Below are positions 57,985 through 64,000 of a DNA stretch of 64,000 nucleotides, piece by piece; position 1 is the first letter of the stretch; each line of letters opens with the position of its first letter. A model generated the notes under the pieces. The model was given only the letters and a program-made list of their open reading frames with translations. It searched no databases and was not told the DNA's origin. Source of the DNA: Albimonas sp036154955 (GTDB lineage: Bacteria; Pseudomonadota; Alphaproteobacteria; Rhodobacterales; Rhodobacteraceae); NCBI GenBank assembly GCA_036154955.1, contig JAYZWL010000088.1:26452-90451 (forward strand), read 5' to 3'. A program made the translations under genes and the position numbers.

Positions 57985-58017
57985 GGGCGGCGGCGGTCCT
58001 GCAGGGCGCCGCCGCCC
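57985..58017 (-). terminator. Hairpin downstream of the enoyl-CoA hydratase gene
   Basis: A 10-bp stem (57985-57994 with 58008-58017), 36 bases past the stop of the minus-strand hydratase gene and before the molybdoenzyme gene. It suggests that the two are separate transcripts. Confidence 0.5.
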
Positions 58018-58052
58018 CCTTCATCGTGGGGCCGCGAGGTCAGGGAGCGGTC

Positions 58053-58841
58053 TCAGCGGCCCGTGAAGACGGCGTCGCGCCGCTCGATGAAGGATTTGAC
58101 GCCCTCGGCGGCGTCGGCGGTGCCCAGGACCGTCTTGCGGATCTCGGGGACCATGGCGACGGCGGCCTTCTCCGCCGCCTCCAGGTAGGCCAGCGCGGCG
58201 CGCTTGGTGACCTGGATGCCGAGCGGCGCGTTGGCGGCGATGGCCTGGGCGATCTCCAGGGCGCGATCGGTCTGGGCGCCGGCCGGGACGACCTCCTGCA
58301 CCAGGCCGATCCGGTGGGCGCGCTCCGCCCCGAACTCGTCGCAGAGCATCAGGTGATACATCGCGTCCCCCCAGCCCATGCGGGTCAGGTAACGGAAATG
58401 CGCGCCGCCCAAGGGCGCGATGCCGCGCTTGGCCTCCATCTGGCAGAAGCGGGAGCCCTCGGCCGCCACCACGATGTCGCCGGCAAGCATGATCTCGATG
58501 CCCACGGTGTAGCAGATGCCCTGCACGGCCGCGACCAGCGGCTTCATGCAGCGTTTGCTCAGCCCCAGCGGGTCGACGGCGCCCTCGGGCAGCGGCTCGC
58601 GCTTGACGCCGGGGCCGAAGAACTTCGGCATGTCGAGGCCGGCGGTGAAGTGGTCGCCCTCCGCGCAGATCACCCCGGCCCAGAGCTCGGGGTCGTCGTC
58701 GAGCCGGGTCAGCGCCTCCGAAAGCTGCGCCATCATCTCGGGCGAGAAGGCGTTGCGCCGGGCGGCGTTGTCGATGGTGATCTTGAGAACCCGGCCGACG
58801 GTCTCGGCCCGGACCCGGCCGGGGGCTTTTTCTTCGCTCAT
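58053..58841 (-). CDS. Enoyl-CoA hydratase (crotonase family)
   Basis: A 262-residue protein with 'GDHFTAGLDMPKFF' and 'GICYTVGIEIMLAGDIVVAA'. Both catalytic glutamates are present (E116 and E136 in 'QMEAKRGI'), so hydratase activity is expected. GGGAGG lies before the ATG. It probably belongs with the adjacent CoA catabolic genes; the HxlR gene lies upstream on the same strand. Confidence 0.9.
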   Translation of the reverse strand: MSEEKAPGRVRAETVGRVLKITIDNAARRNAFSPEMMAQLSEALTRLDDDPELWAGVICAEGDHFTAGLDMPKFFGPGVKREPLPEGAVDPLGLSKRCMKPLVAAVQGICYTVGIEIMLAGDIVVAAEGSRFCQMEAKRGIAPLGGAHFRYLTRMGWGDAMYHLMLCDEFGAERAHRIGLVQEVVPAGAQTDRALEIAQAIAANAPLGIQVTKRAALAYLEAAEKAAVAMVPEIRKTVLGTADAAEGVKSFIERRDAVFTGR

Positions 58842-58920
58842 GTCTTCGTTTCCTCCCGCAGAAAGCTGCAGGGGGAAGGTGCATACAGAATCAATACGCA
58901 GTCAATATCGAATCCGGACG

Positions 58921-59403
58921 CTATCTGGACGCCGTCGCTCCGAGCGGCCGCCCGCCCATCCCGGGACCGGCCCGCGCCTCGACCTGGCGCGGGTCCACCG
59001 GCTCTCCGCATTCCGAGCAGGCGCAGACGGCGTGGAAGTCGTGGCCGCAGGTCTTGTGGCGGTGGATGACGAAGGGACCGGCGTCCTCGCCATAGTGCTT
59101 CTCGCCCCAGCGGAACATCGCCAGCAGCAGCGGGTAGAGGTCCAGGCCCTTCTCCGTCAGGCGATATTCGAACCGTTCCGGCCGGTCCTGGTAGCGGACC
59201 TTCCGCAGCACGCCTTCGCGCACCAGCACCGCGAGCCGGTCGGTCACCACGGTGCGGGAGATGCCCAGACGCTGCTGGAACGCCTCGAAGCGCCGCACGC
59301 CCATGAAGCAGTCGCGCAGGATCAGCATGGTCCAGCGGTCGCCGATCACCGCGCTGGTGCGGGCGATGGCGCAGGGTTGTTCGGCCAGGTCGTCCCATCG
59401 CAT
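58921..59403 (-). CDS. HxlR-family regulator with a Cys-rich C-terminal tail
   Basis: 160 residues with the HxlR winged helix: 'CAIARTSAVIGDRWTMLILRDCFMGVRRFEAFQQRLGISRTVVTDRLAVLVREGVL' (about 11-66). After the DNA-binding part a tail 'HKTCGHDFHAVCACSECGEPVD' holds four Cys and several His that could form a zinc site. I chose ATG 59403 (AAGGAG upstream). An inverted repeat directly upstream may be its operator. Confidence 0.87.
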   Translation of the reverse strand: MRWDDLAEQPCAIARTSAVIGDRWTMLILRDCFMGVRRFEAFQQRLGISRTVVTDRLAVLVREGVLRKVRYQDRPERFEYRLTEKGLDLYPLLLAMFRWGEKHYGEDAGPFVIHRHKTCGHDFHAVCACSECGEPVDPRQVEARAGPGMGGRPLGATASR

Positions 59404-59418
59404 GGCGCGTCTCCTTTT

Positions 59419-59432
59419 CCGGACAAGTCCAG
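59419..59432. promoter_or_regulatory. CCGGAC-N2-GTCCAG repeat upstream of the HxlR gene
   Basis: A 6-2-6 inverted repeat with one mismatch, 16 bases before the HxlR start, so binding there would block transcription. It shares the GGAC/GTCC half-sites with the palindrome at 46210. Confidence 0.5.
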
Positions 59433-59529
59433 ATAGCGGACGCGCCCGCCCGGCCGCAAGCCGGGCGTTCGCCAGAGTCGCCCGGCCGCACGCGGGCCGC
59501 GCCCCGAACACGCTTCGGGACGCGGGCCG

Positions 59530-60336
59530 TCAGTCGAAGTCGACCGCCACCTCGGCCCCGTCCGCATATATGGCGCGCACCCTGTGGCCGGGCTTGGCGC
59601 GGATCATCCCGGTCATCGAGCCGGTGGAGATGGTCTCGCCGGCCTTGAGGCCTTCGCCCCAGCGGCGCTGCTCCTCTGCCAGCCACAGCAGCGGGCGCAG
59701 CGGGTCGCCCATCACCTCGGCGCCCGAGCCGCGACGACGGATCTCGCCGTCGATCTCCAGCGCGACGCCGAGGCCCGAGAGCCCGCGACGCTTCCAGTCG
59801 GCGATGCGGTCGCCGAAGACGTAGCGGCCCGCGGCGCTGCCGTCGGCCAGCACCAGGCGCAGGGGCGGCGTGCTGCGGGAGGGGAAGCGGCATTCGGCGA
59901 CCTCGATGCCGGCATGAACCTCGCCGATCGCCTCGACGACCTCGTCCATGGTCCAGGGCTCCTCCCGAAACGGCAGGTCATGGGCGAGCGTCACGAAGGT
60001 CTCGCACTCGATCAGCGGGTCGAGCATCGCCCCCGCTTCGAACCGCCCCGGCGAGACATGCCGGTCGCGCCGGAAGGTGCGCCCATAGATCGGACCGGGG
60101 AGGTTGAGCTTGTCGCGAACCTCCTGCGTCGTGCCGGCGATCTTCCAGCCCAGCGGCTCCAGCCCGGTCCTGGCCATGGCGGCGCGGTGGACGCCGTAGG
60201 CCTCGTCGATCGAGGCCGGGGTCAGGCCCTCCGGAAGGTCGGTGATCTGGAAGCCGTCCCGGCGGGCGGCGGCGAGGCGCTCGACCAGATCCGAGAGCTC
60301 TGCGAGGCGGGCGGGTATGATTTCGATACGGTCCAT
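59530..60336 (-). CDS. FAH-superfamily hydratase/decarboxylase (2-keto-4-pentenoate hydratase type)
   Basis: A 268-residue protein like MhpD/DmpE: 'GWKIAGTTQEVRDKLNLPGPIYG', 'LIECETFVTLAHDLP' (metal-binding E-x-E type) and 'GEVHAGIEVAECRF'. Family members hydrate 2-hydroxypentadienoates or decarboxylate oxalocrotonate in meta-cleavage routes. ATG 60336 was chosen; longer frames lack a ribosome site. It is divergent from the monooxygenase gene, with a type-B palindrome in between. Confidence 0.84.
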   Translation of the reverse strand: MDRIEIIPARLAELSDLVERLAAARRDGFQITDLPEGLTPASIDEAYGVHRAAMARTGLEPLGWKIAGTTQEVRDKLNLPGPIYGRTFRRDRHVSPGRFEAGAMLDPLIECETFVTLAHDLPFREEPWTMDEVVEAIGEVHAGIEVAECRFPSRSTPPLRLVLADGSAAGRYVFGDRIADWKRRGLSGLGVALEIDGEIRRRGSGAEVMGDPLRPLLWLAEEQRRWGEGLKAGETISTGSMTGMIRAKPGHRVRAIYADGAEVAVDFD

Positions 60337-60392
60337 GCCGGGCACCATACGACCGGCCGGCAGGTTGGGCGAACGACTTCGAGGCCGGCGGC

Positions 60393-60409
60393 GTTGAGCT
60401 GGGCTCAAC
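60393..60409. promoter_or_regulatory. Type-B palindrome, copy 2
   Basis: GTTGAGC-TGG-GCTCAAC, a perfect 7-3-7 repeat, 56 bases before the hydratase-type gene and 78 bases before the divergent monooxygenase gene. It matches the site at 55125 in every arm base but one. Confidence 0.72.
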
Positions 60410-60487
60410 CCTCCCCGCCTCCGGCGCCGCTTGACGACCGGGTTCGGGGCGCGGAAAGTTAAATCAAACGAATTAAGGGAGGCATCG

Positions 60488-62005
60488 ATGAATCACCTCG
60501 CCCCGGATCGGCGCGATCCGCCGCTTCCGCACGTCCCCGTGGCCGCCGAGCATTTCGACGTGCTGATCGTGGGGGCGGGCATTTCCGGCATCGGCAGCGC
60601 CTGGCGGCTGTCGAAGAGCCTGCCCGACCTGAAATACGCGGTGCTGGAAGCGCAGGAGAGCTTCGGCGGCACCTGGTTGACGCATCGCTATCCCGGCATC
60701 CGCTCGGACAGCGACCTGCACACCTTCGGCTTCGCCTTCAAGCCCTGGGTCGGCCCGCCGATCGCCACCGCGCAGGAGATCCGGAGCTACCTCGACGAGG
60801 TGATCAAGGAGAGCGGCCTCGACCGCCATATCCGCTATCGCCACCGGATCCTGTCGGCGGAATGGTCCAGCGAGGACAGTCTGTGGACCCTGTCGGTCGA
60901 CTGCGGCGACGGGGCCGGGCCGCGGCTTTTCACCTGCAACTTCCTGTGGATGTGCCAGGGCTACTACCGCCACGATCAGGGCTACACCCCGGAATGGAAG
61001 GGCATGGAGGATTTCAAGGGCGAGATCATCCACCCCCAGACCTGGCCCGAGGGCAAGGACCTGAGCGGGAAGAAGGTGGTGGTGATCGGCTCGGGCGCCA
61101 CGGCGGCGACGCTGGTTCCGGCGCTGGCGGGCAAGTGCGCCCATGTCACGATGCTGCAGCGCTCGCCCACCTATTTCCGCACCGGCCGCAACGCCATCGA
61201 GATCGCCGAAGAGCTGCGCCGGCTGGAGGTGGACGAGGCCTGGATCCATGAGATCACGCGCCGCAAGGTGCTCTACGATCAGGACGCCTTCACCCGCGCC
61301 TGCCAGGAGCGGCCCGACGCGGTGCGCAAGGAGATGCTGGACAACCTGCGCGCCATCCTGGGCCCGGATTTCGACGTCGATCGTCATTTCGGCCCCAGCT
61401 ACCGCCCCTGGCGCCAGCGCATCGCCTTCGTCCCCGACGCCGACCTGTTCGAGGCGGTGAAGCGGGGCGAGGCCTCGGTCGTGACCGACGAGATCGACCG
61501 GTTCGCGCCCGAGGGCATCCTCCTGAAGTCGGGCGAGATGCTGGAGGCCGACGTGATCGTCACCGCCACCGGCTTCACCCTTTCGGTGATGGGCGACATC
61601 CCCTTCACGGTGGACGGGGCGCCGGTGGACTGGTCGCAGACGGTCACCTATCGGGGCATGATGTTCACGGGCGTGCCGAACCTTGTCTGGGTCTTCGGCT
61701 ATTTCCGCGCCAGCTGGACGCTGCGCACCGACCTGGTGGCGGATTTCATGGCCCGCCTGCTGCCGCACATGGCGGCGAGGGGCGCGACCCAGGTGGGCGT
61801 GGCCCTGCGCCCCGAGGACGCCGGGATGGAGATCCAGCCCTGGATCGACCCCGAGGACTTCAATCCCGGCTACCTGATGCGCGACCTGCACCGGATGCCG
61901 CGCAGCGGAACCAAGCGCGACTGGCGGCACACGCAGGACTATTGGCGGGAGAAGGACGAATTTCCCGCCATCGATCTCGATGACGCCGCCTTCGTCTACC
62001 GCTGA
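60488..62005 (+). CDS. Flavin-dependent monooxygenase of Baeyer-Villiger type
   Basis: A 505-residue class B flavoprotein. FAD motif 'VGAGISGIGSAWRL' (29-40), 'FGGTWLTHRYPGIRSDSD', the BVMO fingerprint F-x-G-x3-H-x3-W-P at 176-187 (FKGEIIHPQTWP), and the NADPH motif 'VIGSGATAATL' (199-209). It would insert oxygen into a ketone to form an ester or lactone. The ATG at 60488 follows AGGGAGG and an AT-rich promoter patch. It is followed after 27 bases by an SDR that may make the ketone from an alcohol. Confidence 0.9.
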   Translation: MNHLAPDRRDPPLPHVPVAAEHFDVLIVGAGISGIGSAWRLSKSLPDLKYAVLEAQESFGGTWLTHRYPGIRSDSDLHTFGFAFKPWVGPPIATAQEIRSYLDEVIKESGLDRHIRYRHRILSAEWSSEDSLWTLSVDCGDGAGPRLFTCNFLWMCQGYYRHDQGYTPEWKGMEDFKGEIIHPQTWPEGKDLSGKKVVVIGSGATAATLVPALAGKCAHVTMLQRSPTYFRTGRNAIEIAEELRRLEVDEAWIHEITRRKVLYDQDAFTRACQERPDAVRKEMLDNLRAILGPDFDVDRHFGPSYRPWRQRIAFVPDADLFEAVKRGEASVVTDEIDRFAPEGILLKSGEMLEADVIVTATGFTLSVMGDIPFTVDGAPVDWSQTVTYRGMMFTGVPNLVWVFGYFRASWTLRTDLVADFMARLLPHMAARGATQVGVALRPEDAGMEIQPWIDPEDFNPGYLMRDLHRMPRSGTKRDWRHTQDYWREKDEFPAIDLDDAAFVYR

Positions 62006-62032
62006 GACAAGAACCAGAAACGGGAGGACCCC

Positions 62033-62845
62033 ATGGGGCAGCTGGACGGAAAGGTGGCGCTGGTGACCGGCGCCGCCTCGGGCATCGGCGCGAAGACCGC
62101 GCTGACGCTGGCGCGCGAAGGCGCGAAGGTGGTGGCGACCGACATCGACGAGGCCGGCGGCGCCGAGGTGGTCGACGAGATCCGCTCCGCGGGGGGCGAG
62201 GCGATCTTTCTCAAGCAGGACGTGCGCGAGGAGCCGCTCTGGGTCGAGGTCGTGGCGCGGACCGAGGCCCGCTTCGGGCGTCTGGACATCCTGGTCTCCA
62301 ACGCCGGGATCGGGCTGGGCGGGTCCAGCATCGTGGACATGCCGCTGGAGGATTGGCGGCGCCAGACCTCGATCAACCTCGACGGGGTGTTCCTGTCCTG
62401 CAAGCACGCCCTGCCGCTGATGCGGAAAGGCGGGCGGGGCGGGTCCATCGTGCTGCTGTCGTCGGTGGCCGGGCTGCGCGGGGCGCCGACGCTGGTGGGC
62501 TATTGCGCCACCAAGGGAGGCGTGCGGCTGTTCGCCAAGGCGCTGGCGCTGGAATGCGCGGCGAAACGGGACGGGGTGCGGGTGAACTCGGTGCATCCGG
62601 GGATCATCGACACGCCGATCTGGGGCAAGATAGGGCTGCCGCCGGCGAGCCAGGACCCGGGCCGCAACGCGCCGCCGACCGGGGAGGAACGGGGCAAGGC
62701 CACCCCGCTGGGCTATGCCGGGGATCCGCAGAACATCGCCGACGGCATCCTGTTTCTGGCCTCGGACGCGTCATGCTACATGACCGGATCCGAGCTGGTG
62801 ATCGACGGGGGGATGACGGCCGGCGTGAGCCGCGGAACCGCCTGA
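62033..62845 (+). CDS. Short-chain dehydrogenase/reductase
   Basis: A 270-residue classical SDR with TGAASGIG (12-19), D37 (NAD preference), SNAG (89-92), catalytic S143/S144 region, Y157 and K161 (YCATK), and 'TGSELVIDGGMTAG' at the end. Its pairing with the Baeyer-Villiger-type enzyme suggests oxidation of a secondary, perhaps cyclic, alcohol to the ketone substrate. Confidence 0.88.
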   Translation: MGQLDGKVALVTGAASGIGAKTALTLAREGAKVVATDIDEAGGAEVVDEIRSAGGEAIFLKQDVREEPLWVEVVARTEARFGRLDILVSNAGIGLGGSSIVDMPLEDWRRQTSINLDGVFLSCKHALPLMRKGGRGGSIVLLSSVAGLRGAPTLVGYCATKGGVRLFAKALALECAAKRDGVRVNSVHPGIIDTPIWGKIGLPPASQDPGRNAPPTGEERGKATPLGYAGDPQNIADGILFLASDASCYMTGSELVIDGGMTAGVSRGTA

Positions 62846-62966
62846 CTCGCGGCGCCGTCGGTCGCCGGCGGCAACGGGCCGGGCGGGTTGCGCCCGCCCG
62901 GCCCATGCGACACCCTCGCCCCTCCTCGGACGAAATCGCCCGAGCCGGAGATCCAAGGTGAACCCC

Positions 62967-63800
62967 ATGGCGCCCGAAGACGCTGCGCTGGCCGAGACGG
63001 AGGCCGGGACCGCGGGATCCGCCGCAGGATCGCAGGCCCAATCCGGCGACCGCGCGCAGGAGACGCGCGAGCGGCTGATCCTCGCCGCCGAACGGCTGTT
63101 CGCCGAGGAGGGCATGGGCGTCTCTCTGCGCCGGATCAACGCGGCGGCGGGACAGAAAAACGTCTCGGCCCTGCACTACCATTTCGGCGACCGGGACGCC
63201 CTGGTCGAGGCGATCCTCGCCTACCGCATGGCGCGCTCCTCGGTCCGGCGCGACGCCCTGCTGGCGAAGGCGATCGCCGAGGGGCGCGCCGGCGACCTGC
63301 GCGCGCTGGTCGAGGCGGCGATCCGGCCGGTGGCGGAGCAGATCCGCTCGACCGCCGCCGGCAGTCACTTCGTGCGCTTCGTCGCCCAGACCAACCGCCT
63401 GCCGGAGCTGGACGGCTGGGGGGTGGTGCCGCATCGCAGCCGGCACTCGCTGACCCGGGTCTACCTGCGCATCCTGCGCCTGGTCACCGACCTGCCCCGC
63501 CCCATCGTCCATGCCCGCACCATCATGGCCCTGCGCCGGGCGATCTACGTGCTGGCGGACCTCGACCGGGTGATCGAGCGGCGTCACCCCGACATGCGGG
63601 ACGCGATGGTCGACTTCTACGCCGAAGACCTGATCGACATGCTGACGGCGGAACTGCGCGCGCCGCTGTCCGAGACCACCCGCCGATCCTACGAGGCGCT
63701 GATCCGGCGCGGCGGCGGCGAGCGCGCCGCCTTCTTCGGCCCCGACACGATGCAGGCCGCCGGCCGCCGTTTGCGCGCCCGCCCGTCGGACGCGGAGTGA
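62967..63800 (+). CDS. TetR-family regulator
   Basis: About 277 residues, long for the family, with an Ala/Glu/Gly-rich leader (about 1-30) before the HTH 'GVSLRRINAAAGQKNVSALHYHFGDRDALVEAI'. I chose ATG 62967 (AAGGTG upstream); GTG 62958 is the alternative. It lies 121 bases after the SDR gene in the same direction and is a good candidate to act on the type-B palindromes at 55125 and 60393. Confidence 0.86.
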   Translation: MAPEDAALAETEAGTAGSAAGSQAQSGDRAQETRERLILAAERLFAEEGMGVSLRRINAAAGQKNVSALHYHFGDRDALVEAILAYRMARSSVRRDALLAKAIAEGRAGDLRALVEAAIRPVAEQIRSTAAGSHFVRFVAQTNRLPELDGWGVVPHRSRHSLTRVYLRILRLVTDLPRPIVHARTIMALRRAIYVLADLDRVIERRHPDMRDAMVDFYAEDLIDMLTAELRAPLSETTRRSYEALIRRGGGERAAFFGPDTMQAAGRRLRARPSDAE

Positions 63801-63894
63801 CCCCCGCGCGCGGCCGGGCGGCATCGGACGGACGTCATCAGCTGCGAGGTTTTCGTTTTGCGTTTCTTTTGCGAGGGGAGGATTGGAACGCGAC

Positions 63895-63923
63895 GCGCCC
63901 CCGGGATTTGATCGCGGGGGCGC
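63895..63923 (-). terminator. Hairpin downstream of the tRNA gene
   Basis: A 9-bp perfect stem (63895-63903 with 63915-63923) 12 bases past the tRNA 3' end. It may end the tRNA transcript and the convergent TetR transcript. Confidence 0.6.
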
Positions 63924-63934
63924 TTGGTCGTGTG

Positions 63935-64000
<66 letters not shown>

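Overview
The window is very GC-rich bacterial DNA with densely packed genes and many 4-base ATGA stop/start overlaps. Two TRAP transporters, clusters of CoA-thioester catabolic genes, two siderophore-uptake loci and a tRNA-fMet of alphaproteobacterial type at the right edge point to an aerobic alphaproteobacterium, probably a Rhodobacterales-like marine or soil heterotroph. The taxonomic call is inference. No phage, integrase, transposase or CRISPR array was seen.

Layout. (1) 1-8.2 kb: a plus-strand sugar-acid operon. It holds TRAP transporter subunits (dctP partial, dctQ, dctM), two dehydratases of unrelated fold (enolase superfamily and IlvD/Edd), DgoK kinase, DgoA aldolase and a KdgK-type kinase. 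Together they take up an aldonate and convert it through 2-keto-3-deoxy (phospho)galactonate to pyruvate and glyceraldehyde-3-phosphate. (2) 8.2-11.5 kb: a minus-strand arsenic operon with an ArsR-ArsC fusion, a dedicated GAPDH and the ArsJ exporter, headed by a perfect palindrome over the arsR start codon. (3) 11.8-25.3 kb: iron uptake. A minus-strand siderophore locus (TonB receptor, FhuF-like reductase, binding protein, one intact permease) ends in a permease cut off at about 12236, where it abuts a truncated RTX-like gene. Next to it, divergently, is a complete system (binding protein, two permeases, ATPase), followed by a second TonB receptor and an AraC-type regulator.

(4) 25.5-43.7 kb: a catabolic region whose parts resemble the bbs (benzylsuccinate beta-oxidation) gene set. 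It includes a DUF35 zinc protein with a thiolase-like partner lacking the nucleophilic Cys, two tandem class III CoA-transferases (only one with the catalytic Asp), an SDR, an enoyl-CoA hydratase, an acyl-CoA dehydrogenase, two nitronate-monooxygenase-like flavoproteins, an acyl-CoA ligase and a dipeptide-type ABC importer. Two TetR regulators with the same recognition-helix sequence lie in the middle. Four copies of one 20-bp palindrome (8-4-8) sit upstream of the transcription units, so the region looks like one regulon. (5) 43.8-58.9 kb: further CoA-dependent catabolism. A flavin reductase-TRAP-acyl-CoA ligase-TetR operon is divergent from an IclR regulator, and is followed by enoyl-CoA hydratase/isomerase, acyl-CoA dehydrogenase and ligase genes, a VOC protein, a lone molybdopterin oxidoreductase and another hydratase. 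(6) 58.9-64 kb: an HxlR regulator, an FAH/hydratase-family enzyme, a Baeyer-Villiger-type monooxygenase, an SDR, a TetR regulator and the tRNA.

The most interesting layer is regulatory: three distinct repeated palindromes (A: 4 sites, B: 2 sites, C: 2 sites), plus a weaker fourth pair, link operons that are not adjacent. The best candidate for an undescribed system is the twin-TetR, four-operator, bbs-like module at 25.5-43.7 kb. Long open frames antisense to these genes are abundant because of base composition and were ignored.
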